Source of the DNA: an uncultured Pirellulaceae bacterium
GTDB lineage: Bacteria; Planctomycetota; Planctomycetia; Pirellulales; Pirellulaceae
Assembly: GCA_938084685.1 (NCBI GenBank)
Contig: CALKGE010000006.1
Location: 1 to 64,000 of the forward strand
Reading direction: 5' to 3'
Length of the DNA stretch: 64,000 bases
Part shown: one piece after another, positions 9,832 through 18,616 of the stretch
Numbering within the stretch: position 1 is the stretch's first letter
Layout: the number at the start of each line of letters is the position of its first letter
Program-made: the position numbers and the translations under genes
Notes under the pieces: model-generated
Told to the model about the DNA's origin: nothing
Database searches by the model: none
What the model saw: only the letters and a program-made list of their open reading frames with translations

Positions 9832-10152
9832 TCAATTATCCTGAGGAGGTACGGAAACCTGTATTTCGTCACCCACCACTCGAACCTCAAAGACATCGAT
9901 CTTCAATTCTGGATTGTCTGTCCAACCGCCACTGCTGATACAGAACCTCCAGGCATGCCATGGGCAAACCACCGCTCCATCGAGAATATAACCTCCGGAC
10001 AACGGAGCTCCCATATGAGGACAGAGATCGTCAGTGGCTCGAAATTCACCGTCATCATTGAAGACAGCAATCATCCGCCCGTTCACGGTGTATCCACGCC
10101 CTTCACCGCGCGGAATATCAGAAATCTGGGCAACGGTTTCAAAGTCAGACAA
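9832..10152 (-). CDS. Small Rieske [2Fe-2S] ferredoxin (NirD-like)
   Basis: 106 residues from a TTG start at 10152, which has GAGG seven bases upstream and gives MSDFETVAQISDIPRG, the usual family N-terminus; a TTG 15 codons earlier is the alternative. Cluster ligands are Cys44/His46 in CPHMG and Cys63/His66 in CPWHAWRF. No signal peptide or membrane segment is seen, so it should be cytoplasmic. Family members feed electrons to oxygenases or form the small subunit of nitrite reductase, but no oxygenase or nitrite reductase gene is nearby. The partner is unknown. Confidence 0.85.
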   Translation of the reverse strand: MSDFETVAQISDIPRGEGRGYTVNGRMIAVFNDDGEFRATDDLCPHMGAPLSGGYILDGAVVCPWHAWRFCISSGGWTDNPELKIDVFEVRVVGDEIQVSVPPQDN

Positions 10153-10208
10153 GAAATACCTCGTTCCTTCGTTCGGGTTCGCACCGAAATTGCTCAAGCT
10201 GTGAATGC

Positions 10209-11114
10209 TTATTGTTTGATGGTCGTCGTTACATCTGCCGTGGTCTGTTGCAACAACGACTTTGCTCCGATCTGACCTTCAATTTCCAGAACCTGCTTAA
10301 GAACGGAATGATTCATCATCCCTGCCTGATTATCGAAATACATTGTTCCGGAGTTTGATTGTTTCTTAATACTTAAACGCGGAGCATCTGGAAGTTTGGA
10401 ATCCAGAAGTTTCACTACCATGGTCACGTCCAGTTTCTCCAGATCTTTACCGTCGATAGTCACCGTACCTCCGTACTCGTAAGAAACGGTCACCTCTGCT
10501 CCGCCCACCTGAGCAGCCGAGGAAAACTTTGTCTGCCACTTTTCACCCACACTCACCGGCTGTTCCGGTAAGACGACGGAGCTCTGCGACAACATCGATT
10601 TGAATGATTCCTTGCTGAACATCTGCTGGTAAACCGTGGTCGATGTCGTTTGCAATGTCTTGACCAGATCGGCAGGTGGTTCTACATCAAGCACCTCTCC
10701 ACGATTGCTAAACGTAACTTTGAATTCCGCTCCGATCAACGGTCTCAATACCTGGGAAAGCAGACTCTGCTGATCCGATTGCTCGGGCTGTGCACTATCG
10801 AAACCAAGAGCAACACCGGTGGCGCCTCCGTCAGACTCCAACTTGACTCGAACAAGTTTTTGCTCGACCATGGCCGAGCCATCTTCTCGAACTTCCTGGA
10901 CCGTCTGCCGCAGATCCATCTCCGCCACCAGACCTGCCTTATTTTCATTCTCGCCAAATTTTGTTTGCACCGAGGTCCTGTTTACCAGCGAGATTGTCGA
11001 AGTGGCACCTTTGACAAACTTCATACGTAATGTTTTCTGAGCGTAGGCATCGCCTGCCAGTAACCATAAACAGAGTGTCACGGCACTCAATGTTCTCGTA
11101 GTGCTCATATTCAT
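10209..11114 (-). CDS. DUF6263-like secreted protein
   Basis: 301 residues from the ATG at 11114, chosen because AGGTGGAGA lies just upstream; an in-frame ATG ten codons earlier lacks this. A signal peptide is visible (LSAVTLCLWLLAGDAYAQ). The mature part is beta-rich with VGEKWQTKFSS and GTMYFDNQAGMMNHSVLKQ blocks typical of DUF6263, a planctomycete/Bacteroidetes family of unknown function. The next gene upstream is a diverged relative, so this may be an old tandem duplication. Confidence 0.72.
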   Translation of the reverse strand: MNMSTTRTLSAVTLCLWLLAGDAYAQKTLRMKFVKGATSTISLVNRTSVQTKFGENENKAGLVAEMDLRQTVQEVREDGSAMVEQKLVRVKLESDGGATGVALGFDSAQPEQSDQQSLLSQVLRPLIGAEFKVTFSNRGEVLDVEPPADLVKTLQTTSTTVYQQMFSKESFKSMLSQSSVVLPEQPVSVGEKWQTKFSSAAQVGGAEVTVSYEYGGTVTIDGKDLEKLDVTMVVKLLDSKLPDAPRLSIKKQSNSGTMYFDNQAGMMNHSVLKQVLEIEGQIGAKSLLQQTTADVTTTIKQ

Positions 11115-11173
11115 GAGTTCTCCACCTTTCCTGCTGTCAACCATGTTCTCACATCATACAAGATGAAACGCAC

Positions 11174-12082
11174 CTAACGTAACAGCTTCTTCAATTCGAT
11201 CGTATGAACCTCGCGATGTTTCACCTCAACAGCCTGTTCACCTTTGTCAGTCACCGTATCCAATTCCAGCTTCACTACCGCTTTCTCAATGCAACTTTCA
11301 TCCGCGTTCACAAAGATCTCTCCCACCAACGACTGCTGCTGGATGACAGCAGCAGAGTCCGAACGGGGTAACGCAATCTTTGAAGTAAACGCAATCTGAG
11401 GCCCTTCCCCGGTGAACCCCAGATAGTTATAGACCGTCGAGGGTCGGGGGGTCGGACGACTGGAAATCCGGGTCACATTCCAGGACTCACCAGCTTTAAT
11501 TGACTCCAACGGAAACTGGATGAAGATATGCTGAAAGGCTCGTGACACTCCGTCTGCATCAAACAATTCGGGCAACGGCTGCCGCTGGTCGCCCGCAGGA
11601 GGCGGTTGAGAAATAACCTTGTTTTTCCCGGCCGAATCTTCTCGGAGTTCTTTGACCACCATCAGCCGAGCAAGTTGGTTCACCTGCAATTCAAACCGCT
11701 TTCGCAACAATTTCCGCAGCGTAGCCTGCATCGTTTTCTGCTCGTCGGTTTTGGCCACACTCTCTGTATCAACACGTAATTGCTCGTCCGATCCCTGTGG
11801 ATTAATCTGTACGCGCCGCACCTGCCAACGTAAACGGGCAATACCGCTGTTATTGACCTCCGTCACCACCCATTGTCCGTGGACCACAATCTCATTTTTA
11901 TAGTCCAGCCCGTTTTCTCCGGCGGTAATACGAATGTCTGTCCCGGATCGAAGCACTACTTCATAGACGTCCCCCTGAATCCATTGCCAATGAAGAACAT
12001 CTGCGTGAACCTGAGAAACACTCAAACAGGCCCACCAGCTCAATAGGCAAAACGACCAACATTTCCAACGGCAGGGGAACAT
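11174..12082 (-). CDS. Secreted DUF6263-like paralogue
   Basis: 302 residues with an N-terminal hydrophobic signal (SFCLLSWWACLSVSQVHA). The body shares layout with the following DUF6263-like gene: an early strand region, a middle helix rich in Lys/Arg (TLRKLLRKRFELQ), an AGESW element aligned with the paralogue's VGEKW, and a C-terminal strand with KVELE-type repeats. The start overlaps the stop of the UPF0173 gene by one base (TAATG), which indicates translational coupling. Function unknown. Confidence 0.65.
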   Translation of the reverse strand: MFPCRWKCWSFCLLSWWACLSVSQVHADVLHWQWIQGDVYEVVLRSGTDIRITAGENGLDYKNEIVVHGQWVVTEVNNSGIARLRWQVRRVQINPQGSDEQLRVDTESVAKTDEQKTMQATLRKLLRKRFELQVNQLARLMVVKELREDSAGKNKVISQPPPAGDQRQPLPELFDADGVSRAFQHIFIQFPLESIKAGESWNVTRISSRPTPRPSTVYNYLGFTGEGPQIAFTSKIALPRSDSAAVIQQQSLVGEIFVNADESCIEKAVVKLELDTVTDKGEQAVEVKHREVHTIELKKLLR

Positions 12083-12768
12083 TACAATTCAATCACTCCG
12101 TTCACATCCAGCACAACCGCCTCCGCCTCAGTTTCGGTTGCCACTTTCTCCGCCCAGGCGGATGCATCCTGTTGAATGAGAGGCCAGGTATTGTAGTGAG
12201 CGGGAACCACGCGAGTTGGACTGAGCAATTTCACTGCTTCTACTGAATCATCCGGCCCCATCGTAAAGTGATCTCCAATACTCAAAAAGGCGATATCAAT
12301 TCCCTGACGCCCATACAGTTCCATCTCTAAAAAGAGCGCCGTATCGCCAGAAAAATAAACCCGCCCGTCAGGCAAACTTAGAATATAACCAGCTGGGTTT
12401 CCTCCATAGCTACCATCCGGCATGGAGGAACTATGGTGGGCAATCGTCATGCGAACGTGCCCGAAAGGCAACTCGATTCCGCCACCCAGATTCAATGAAA
12501 TCGTATTCTCTACACTTTGCTGGTTCTGAAACCAGCTGGCCGCTTCCACCGGAGCAACCACCGTTGCTTCCGTGCGGTTGGCAATCGAGGCCACATCCGC
12601 CACGTGATCTGCATGGCCATGAGTCACCAGGATGTAGTCCGCCTGCAATTCCTCTGCCGTCACCGTGGCTACCGGATTGTCATTCACAAACGGATCCACT
12701 AAAACGGTCAGGTCACCGGTTTTGATTTCGAATGAGTAATGCCCCAACCACTTGATTGACGTTGCCAT
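12082..12768 (-). CDS. UPF0173 metal-dependent hydrolase (metallo-beta-lactamase fold)
   Basis: 228 residues, the standard UPF0173 length. The HxHxDH motif is at 50-55 (HGHADH), followed by FSGDTALF and the C-terminal VVPAHYNTWP histidine block. These residues should bind two metal ions for hydrolysis of an ester or phosphodiester; the substrate of UPF0173 members is not established. A good Shine-Dalgarno (GGAAGGAA) precedes the ATG. It lies 20 bp downstream of pgi. Confidence 0.9.
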   Translation of the reverse strand: MATSIKWLGHYSFEIKTGDLTVLVDPFVNDNPVATVTAEELQADYILVTHGHADHVADVASIANRTEATVVAPVEAASWFQNQQSVENTISLNLGGGIELPFGHVRMTIAHHSSSMPDGSYGGNPAGYILSLPDGRVYFSGDTALFLEMELYGRQGIDIAFLSIGDHFTMGPDDSVEAVKLLSPTRVVPAHYNTWPLIQQDASAWAEKVATETEAEAVVLDVNGVIEL

Positions 12769-12788
12769 ATTTACTGTTCCTTCCCCGA

Positions 12789-14171
12789 TTATACGATTCC
12801 CAATAGCGATCTCATATTTTTCTTGTACGCTTCTACACCAGGCTGTCCGTAAGGATTGATTCCCAGCAGACGCCCCTCAACAACCGTAGCCAGCATCATC
12901 ATCTGGAAATATTGCCCAAGACTGAATGCATCCGTACTTTCCAACTCAATATTAATGACCGGCCGCCCTACCTCGCGCAAGGCCAGGTTTGTTCCTTCGT
13001 AAGCAGCCATCAGCAAATCGGTTACAGGCCTTCCGGCCAGCTGGTTTAACTCGTCCTGATCATCGTACCGCTCGGGAACGGAAAGACGATCCGTACGAAT
13101 GGAACGAGTCATGACGTTGACGATGAGTTTGTTACGTCGACCTTCCCGATGCTGTTGAGCGCGTGAGTGCAAATCCCGAGTGTTCACCGCTGTGACAGGT
13201 GTTGCTCCGATACCTGCCTTTCCAAGACTCTCTGCCAGCAACTGGTCATACCACAACCCGGCGGATTCAAGCATTTTTGACCAGACACTCAATACACGTA
13301 TGTCCATCCCCCGAGTTGTCTCAAGCAGATGAGCCGCTCCGACATACTGCAAAACAGGATTCTGGTCCGCTGGCATCTTCCTGAATGTCTCATTCATGGC
13401 CGCCGCTCCCTTGAGCAGCTGAATAATGTCGACTCCCATACAGGCCGCCGGCAACAAACCCACCGCCGAGAGGACACTAAAGCGTCCGCCTACTCCTTCC
13501 GGTACGCGAAAAACCGATTCACAATTCAGATCCTGCGCCAGCGAATCAAGTTTTCCCTCCGCACCGGTCACCGGCACGACGCGTTGACAAACCTCACCGG
13601 GAAACTGCGTTTCAAGTGATTCCAGAAAGAGTCGAAAGGCAACCGAGGTCTCCAACGTACCTCCACTCTTGCTGATAACCACGACCGACCACCGGGCACC
13701 AGAAAGTCTGGCAAACAACGCCTGGATCGCGTCGTTATCCAGACTATTTCCTTCAAAATAAATCCTGGGACGCCCCCCACGTTCCTGCTGCGATAACTCG
13801 TTGAAATAAGGCTCGCAACAGCCTTCCAGTATTGCCTTGGCACCCATATAGGACCCACCGATCCCCAGAACGACAACCGCCTCGGAAGAATCCTGAAGCT
13901 GACGAGCCGCGGACAGGATTCGTGCCAATTCACTACTTGATCCAGCCTCTCGATACCCCTCAAGTAACAACTCGGGGAGCTGATAGAACCTTCCGTCCAA
14001 TGGTTGTTTTTCCACAGGTATCTGACCGGATTGCATGAGCTGCACATCGGTCACAGTCGTCTCATCCCGAGCGTTTTCCAGGCGTTCGGCCAGCTGTGAA
14101 AACTGTGCCTGCGTAATTCCATGGCCATCCAGCCAGCAGCCAGAAAGGTCAACAGATAATGGCTGATTCAC
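12789..14171 (-). CDS. pgi: Glucose-6-phosphate isomerase
   Basis: 460 residues, matching the shorter Bacillus-type enzyme. It interconverts glucose 6-phosphate and fructose 6-phosphate in glycolysis/gluconeogenesis. Visible family motifs are VLGIGGSYMGAKAI and VISKSGGTLETS (SIS-domain phosphate-binding loops), SVGR-type GGRFSVLSAVGLLPAA, and the C-terminal QPGVEAYKKNMRSLLG containing the catalytic lysine region. The start is GTG with AAAGGG upstream. It heads the leftward cluster and diverges from another sugar-phosphate enzyme gene, apgM, across 209 bp. Confidence 0.95.
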   Translation of the reverse strand: MNQPLSVDLSGCWLDGHGITQAQFSQLAERLENARDETTVTDVQLMQSGQIPVEKQPLDGRFYQLPELLLEGYREAGSSSELARILSAARQLQDSSEAVVVLGIGGSYMGAKAILEGCCEPYFNELSQQERGGRPRIYFEGNSLDNDAIQALFARLSGARWSVVVISKSGGTLETSVAFRLFLESLETQFPGEVCQRVVPVTGAEGKLDSLAQDLNCESVFRVPEGVGGRFSVLSAVGLLPAACMGVDIIQLLKGAAAMNETFRKMPADQNPVLQYVGAAHLLETTRGMDIRVLSVWSKMLESAGLWYDQLLAESLGKAGIGATPVTAVNTRDLHSRAQQHREGRRNKLIVNVMTRSIRTDRLSVPERYDDQDELNQLAGRPVTDLLMAAYEGTNLALREVGRPVINIELESTDAFSLGQYFQMMMLATVVEGRLLGINPYGQPGVEAYKKNMRSLLGIV

Positions 14172-14380
14172 GAATCAGAAACCCTTTACAAGGTCGATGA
14201 GGAAAAACGATACCTTGATTTTAACGAGTATTACCGTCATGGGCAGATCTCCTGAGACAAATCTCCAGAGACTGACCTGGAACCAGCTGGTCGGCATTTT
14301 CGAATTGTTTACGTTCAGTTAATCGGGGGTTGCTCAATTGGCCACACCGGTGAAAATGAAGGAACCTGAAACATCACCGA

Positions 14381-15613
14381 ATGTCTCTCACGAAAAGCCA
14401 AATAGACATGGATACACACGACCTGACACGCAAATTACACCTCAAAAACGACTCTAAAATTGTCATGCTAGTCGCCGATGGCTTAGGAGGACTCCCTCAT
14501 GAAGTCGGCGGCCCAACCGAACTGGAAGCGGCCAAGACTCCTAATCTCGACGCGCTGGCCCGTCGTGGCACCCAGGGTCTGAGTACGCCCGTTTTGCCAG
14601 GGATTGCTCCTGGTTCAGGCCCCGGACACTTGGGACTCTTTGGTTACGACCCGCTGAAATATGAAATTGGGCGGGGAGCACTGGAAGCCACTGGTATTGG
14701 GTTTGAGTTACAAAACGGGGACGTGGCCATTCGGTGTAATTTCTGCACGCTTGACAACGATGGAAACATTACCGATCGCCGCGCTGGACGGATTGCCAGT
14801 GAATTAAGTGCTCCGATCGCTGAAAGTCTCCGTCAGATTCAGATCGACGGGATCGAAATCTTCGTGGAACCGGTTAAGGAACACCGGTTTGTTGTTGTTT
14901 TCCGAGGAGAAGGTTTAGGAGGTAATGTGCTGGATACCGACCCTCAAGCTACCGGAGTTCCACCACTCGATCCTGTGGCCGTCGATGCGGAAAGTGAAAA
15001 GACGGCGGAAGTTGCCAAAGAATTCCTTCGTCAAGCCAGAGAGCTCCTTAAAGATCAGCCTCAAGCAAACTTTCACACCATGCGTGGTTTTGCTGCCAAG
15101 CCTGATCTTCCTGGATACGAAGAAGTGTACGGGCTACGCGCAGCTGCCGTCGCAGTCTATCCGATGTACAAAGGTCTTGCACGGCTCGTCGGAATGGATG
15201 TTGCAGGCAATGCTGCCAATCTCGACGAACAAGCAGCAGTGGTCAAAGAAAACTGGGACAAATACGATTTCTTTTTTGTCCACTTCAAGTACACCGACAG
15301 TACAGGCGAAGATGGTAATTTCGAGGAGAAGAAAGCACGCACGGAAGACTTTGATGCCTTCCTCCCAAAAATCCTGGAACTCGACCCGACAGTCGTCATC
15401 GTCACCGGAGATCACAGCACACCCAGTTACCTGGCCAATCACAGTTGGCACCCCGTTCCTACACTACTCAGCTCAGACTGCTGTCGCTATGACAACCTGA
15501 CTGAGTTCAATGAATCTTCTGCAAGAACAGGAGGACTGGGACAGTTTGAGGCAAAACACCTGATGACGCTTGCCTTGGCTAATGCAGGACGACTCGGAAA
15601 GTATGGCGCCTGA
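14381..15613 (+). CDS. apgM: 2,3-bisphosphoglycerate-independent phosphoglycerate mutase, archaeal type
   Basis: 410 residues, the length of the archaeal-type (ApgM) family and shorter than GpmI. It isomerises 3- and 2-phosphoglycerate. The alkaline-phosphatase-superfamily metal site is recognisable: Asp33 in VADGLGG, the probable nucleophile Ser79 in PGSGPGHLG, and the C-terminal TGDHSTPSYLANHSWHPVP with Asp and His ligands. HFKYTDSTGEDGNFEEK is also a family block. An ATG nine codons downstream is a possible alternative start. Divergent from pgi. Confidence 0.92.
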   Translation: MSLTKSQIDMDTHDLTRKLHLKNDSKIVMLVADGLGGLPHEVGGPTELEAAKTPNLDALARRGTQGLSTPVLPGIAPGSGPGHLGLFGYDPLKYEIGRGALEATGIGFELQNGDVAIRCNFCTLDNDGNITDRRAGRIASELSAPIAESLRQIQIDGIEIFVEPVKEHRFVVVFRGEGLGGNVLDTDPQATGVPPLDPVAVDAESEKTAEVAKEFLRQARELLKDQPQANFHTMRGFAAKPDLPGYEEVYGLRAAAVAVYPMYKGLARLVGMDVAGNAANLDEQAAVVKENWDKYDFFFVHFKYTDSTGEDGNFEEKKARTEDFDAFLPKILELDPTVVIVTGDHSTPSYLANHSWHPVPTLLSSDCCRYDNLTEFNESSARTGGLGQFEAKHLMTLALANAGRLGKYGA

Positions 15614-15661
15614 CCCCACGGGTCATCCGACCGTCAGCACGAAACGAATCGCACTCAATTA

Positions 15662-16906
15662 CTACCTGGCTCGAAGCATGACAAATCTTGCGTCGAGCCA
15701 GTTTGCGTAATCTGCTACCCTGCCACGATCTGCCATACCGACAGCCAAAGCTATCTCTGTAGCACCGTCGAGAGCAACATGGAGCCGTTGAGGAACCTCT
15801 CCACCCCGCACCACGCCACTCGAATAAACCGACTCCCAGTTACCAGTGCCTCTCCGCAAAAAGACATGAAACGTTACACTCCCTCTTCTGCCTGCGACAG
15901 TGTCGACTGCCATCGCTGAAACAAAAGCGGAAGCACCTGCAGGCACCTTAAAGCTCGCTCGGGTCAGTGAAGTCATGCCAACTCCATGATGGAAAGTGCT
16001 ACTTCCATTGCGCAGCCAGCCGCGACGCACATTCCGCCCCAATCCCACCAGCGCATCCGAACCGGCAGTTGTACTCCGCAAAGCCCCGTCGAAAAACGGA
16101 AGCGTCACCGCATCAACTCCCTCCAGCTCATCAAGATAAACTAAATCGTCGTGCCGAGGACGAAGATAAGTTAATTGCTCCCAAGCATTAAAGTCGTCCG
16201 GAACAAACAAAGGTTCTTCGGTTGTGAGCGTTACTCCTGTCTGAGTCTGCCACATCAGTTGACGACCATCGCGACGGATTTCCTTAGCAGCTCCGTGACT
16301 ACCATCAGAAAATGCCAAGTCCAGTTTCGCTGTGTCTTCCTTTATGAGTTTCCCCGAAACACAAGCTTGAACAGACGTAATCGGCAACGACAAGGGAGTA
16401 TCCGTATCCACTCTTTCAAGCAGCAATGACCCGTCCTCGGTAAATGACCAGGTCGCATTGATACGAGTCTCGTCGTTGAGAATCACATAACTCGTCTCCG
16501 ACGTGCGGAATATTTCATCTAACAACCTGTCTCTGGAGGAAAGCGGTTTTGGTACATTTCGAATAATCGCTCGAACATCGTCCCAAGCAATGGCTACAGG
16601 TTTCCATAACAGAGACCGAACTTCCACGGATTCCATGCCTGGTCTCAGCTGTTCAGCTACAATTACCTCGCCATGTCGCAGCACGACCCAACTCCGATTG
16701 GCGCGCTGATGCAGTGCTCCGTAGGAATAAAGATCTTTCAGGACAACGTCCTTACCATTGGCCAACCCAATCATGGCCTCCTGCACACGGGCTAAATTGC
16801 CTTCAGATTCTGCTCCCGTCGGATGGAGACGAACTACCTGCTGAGCATCTGCCGGCTGGACGCAGCAAAACAGAAGGAGGACGACGGTGAGAACTCTTGT
16901 TAACAT
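15662..16906 (-). CDS. Secreted NPCBM-domain protein
   Basis: 414 residues with a clear signal peptide (MLTRVLTVVLLLFCCVQPADA). The C-terminal about 130 residues resemble the NPCBM/NEW2 carbohydrate-binding module: FHHGVGMTSLTRASFKVPAG, then VTFHVFLRRGTGNWESVYSS and the terminal NWLDARFV strand. The N-terminal two thirds are beta-rich and unassigned. It is the last gene of the MoxR cluster, 18 bp after the preceding stop, and is convergent with apgM. Confidence 0.75.
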   Translation of the reverse strand: MLTRVLTVVLLLFCCVQPADAQQVVRLHPTGAESEGNLARVQEAMIGLANGKDVVLKDLYSYGALHQRANRSWVVLRHGEVIVAEQLRPGMESVEVRSLLWKPVAIAWDDVRAIIRNVPKPLSSRDRLLDEIFRTSETSYVILNDETRINATWSFTEDGSLLLERVDTDTPLSLPITSVQACVSGKLIKEDTAKLDLAFSDGSHGAAKEIRRDGRQLMWQTQTGVTLTTEEPLFVPDDFNAWEQLTYLRPRHDDLVYLDELEGVDAVTLPFFDGALRSTTAGSDALVGLGRNVRRGWLRNGSSTFHHGVGMTSLTRASFKVPAGASAFVSAMAVDTVAGRRGSVTFHVFLRRGTGNWESVYSSGVVRGGEVPQRLHVALDGATEIALAVGMADRGRVADYANWLDARFVMLRAR

Positions 16907-16924
16907 CGGACAATCTGCTTGAGA

Positions 16925-17965
16925 CTACTTTCGCAAGAGGGGGAGATAGTTTTTGGGCATACGTAGAATCAGGCAGGCCATCGCGGTTGCGTACTCATTA
17001 CAAACGGTCTCGTCTTCCCAGAAACCTGACATGGTTTGCTTGCGGAGCAGCAGAGCACTCACCTGCTGATACCATCGATTCCAGACATCTCCACCCACTT
17101 GCCATAACGCATGAGCGGCATAGTACTGACCATAGAAATAATGTGGATTGGACGCATAATCTGACACCGCAGGCAAATTAGCCATCAAATAGTCGGATGC
17201 CGATTTGAATACGTCCTCCTGTTTTACTCCCAGACTCGAAAGAGCAACCATCGCCGCCCCGGTACGCGGATAGGCACTATCTCCGGTTGCCGTGACGTAT
17301 CGAAACCCTCCATCTTCGTTTTGAAGGTGGAGAACGTAATCACGAGCTCGTGTGATCGTCCTCTCGGGCACAAAGAATCCTGCGTTTCGAGCTGCGCGTA
17401 ATGCCATGGCTTGACACACAGTAACTGAAATATCAGCATCCTTTTTGGTCGGTGCATAACGCCATCCACCTTCATCATTCTGAGTGGACACAATCAGATC
17501 GAGCGCATTGGACAAAGCGGGACGAACTTCCCGTTGTCGCGTCACCCCATAGACCTGAGCCAGGAAAAGAGAAGCAAAACCGTGGCCGTACATCACACCA
17601 CGTACCCCCTCATTCGGTACGCCGATTAATCCGTTTTGCCGAGCATGCTGCAAAACATATTCAACCAGCCGGTTCACATGGTCACCATAGGGACCCCGGC
17701 CGGGTAAATGACCACTTGCCAGGAACGCCAGACCACCAAGACTCACTACGGCGATACTACGCTGATATGCAGACTGGCCCAGCGCCCCATCCTCCTGCAC
17801 TCGGGAGGCCAAGGCCTCAAGCCCCTTCCCAACAGCCTGCTGGTGCTTCCTGCTATACAGGCTGGCAGATGGTTGCTGAGCGGGGAGTAACGTCGAGTAG
17901 AAACCTGCCGCACAAGCACTCAGGCCAGCCATCAAGGAACGTCGATCGCACTGTGCCAAAGGCAT
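16925..17965 (-). CDS. Prenyltransferase/squalene-oxidase-repeat exported protein
   Basis: 346 residues. The N-terminus CDRRSLMAGLSACAAGFYSTLLPAQQ looks like a twin-arginine signal. The rest has the alpha/alpha-barrel repeat signature seen in terpenoid cyclases and prenyltransferases, with QNDEGGWRYAPT and QNEDGGFRYVTATGD (QW-like) repeats and GAAMVALSSLG. Catalytic residues of squalene cyclases are not evident, so it is more likely a structural or binding member, common in planctomycetes. It starts 3 bp after the preceding stop, with GAGGAAT upstream. Confidence 0.75.
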   Translation of the reverse strand: MPLAQCDRRSLMAGLSACAAGFYSTLLPAQQPSASLYSRKHQQAVGKGLEALASRVQEDGALGQSAYQRSIAVVSLGGLAFLASGHLPGRGPYGDHVNRLVEYVLQHARQNGLIGVPNEGVRGVMYGHGFASLFLAQVYGVTRQREVRPALSNALDLIVSTQNDEGGWRYAPTKKDADISVTVCQAMALRAARNAGFFVPERTITRARDYVLHLQNEDGGFRYVTATGDSAYPRTGAAMVALSSLGVKQEDVFKSASDYLMANLPAVSDYASNPHYFYGQYYAAHALWQVGGDVWNRWYQQVSALLLRKQTMSGFWEDETVCNEYATAMACLILRMPKNYLPLLRK

Positions 17966-17968
17966 GAT

Positions 17969-18616
17969 CTAATTCCTCTTCAGATTCTGATAGAACTTAT
18001 GCAATAACTGTTCATAACCTGGCAGGAAAGGCTTTGCCGCAGACTCTCTTAACGGAATCTGCACCGACGGCGGTAATTGATTCCAGGCAGCTTCCAAGGG
18101 ATCTCCCTCCGCTGGTAACTCGTTACCGGACGCATCACTGGTCACTGTATCACCTGTCATTCCCACTCCAGCTTCCTGTCCAGCCTGCCCATGCGCAGGT
18201 GAAACCACTGTCTGAGAGTCCAACGTCTTCTGCTGTCTGGCCAGTATGTCTCCCAGACGCTGAAGAATATCAAACTGAAGCGGCGTTACGCCCTCGACAG
18301 TTGCACCGGTCGCCCGCTCTTTCATCAGTGCCAAATGATGCTCCATCTGCTGCTTCACCACAAGTAGCTGATCGTCTTCGCCTTGCTGTCCTATATCTTC
18401 ACCAACAACCTGCGAGGCACCTGTGTTTTCAGATGCAGATTGCTCAGAAAAACTCTGGTCTTTCGTAATGCTTTGCCCTTTGTGGAACAGTTTTTCAACC
18501 GTTGCTGCCGGTAATTCGATAGAGCTTCTTTCCTCTGCAAGTGTACTGGTCAAAAAAAGACTTCCCAGGATGACTCCACAGCAAGCAGAGTACAACAGGA
18601 TCTGTTGACTATTCAT
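17969..18616 (-). CDS. Hypothetical exported protein of the MoxR cluster
   Basis: 215 residues from the ATG at 18616, which overlaps the end of the 999-residue gene by 8 bp; a start 13 codons earlier would lie deeper in that gene. The N-terminus is a signal peptide (LLYSACCGVILGSLFLTSTLA). The mature part is hydrophilic and Gln/Glu/Ser-rich with a helical, probably coiled stretch near residues 75-130, and a short conserved-looking C-terminus (ESAAKPFLPGYEQLLHKFY). I do not recognise a family. Confidence 0.6.
   Translation of the reverse strand: MNSQQILLYSACCGVILGSLFLTSTLAEERSSIELPAATVEKLFHKGQSITKDQSFSEQSASENTGASQVVGEDIGQQGEDDQLLVVKQQMEHHLALMKERATGATVEGVTPLQFDILQRLGDILARQQKTLDSQTVVSPAHGQAGQEAGVGMTGDTVTSDASGNELPAEGDPLEAAWNQLPPSVQIPLRESAAKPFLPGYEQLLHKFYQNLKRN

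Noticed and set aside
15611..15625. TGACCC/GGGTCA stem at the apgM stop as a terminator
   Set aside because: Six base pairs with a 3-nt loop and no U-tract; too weak to call.
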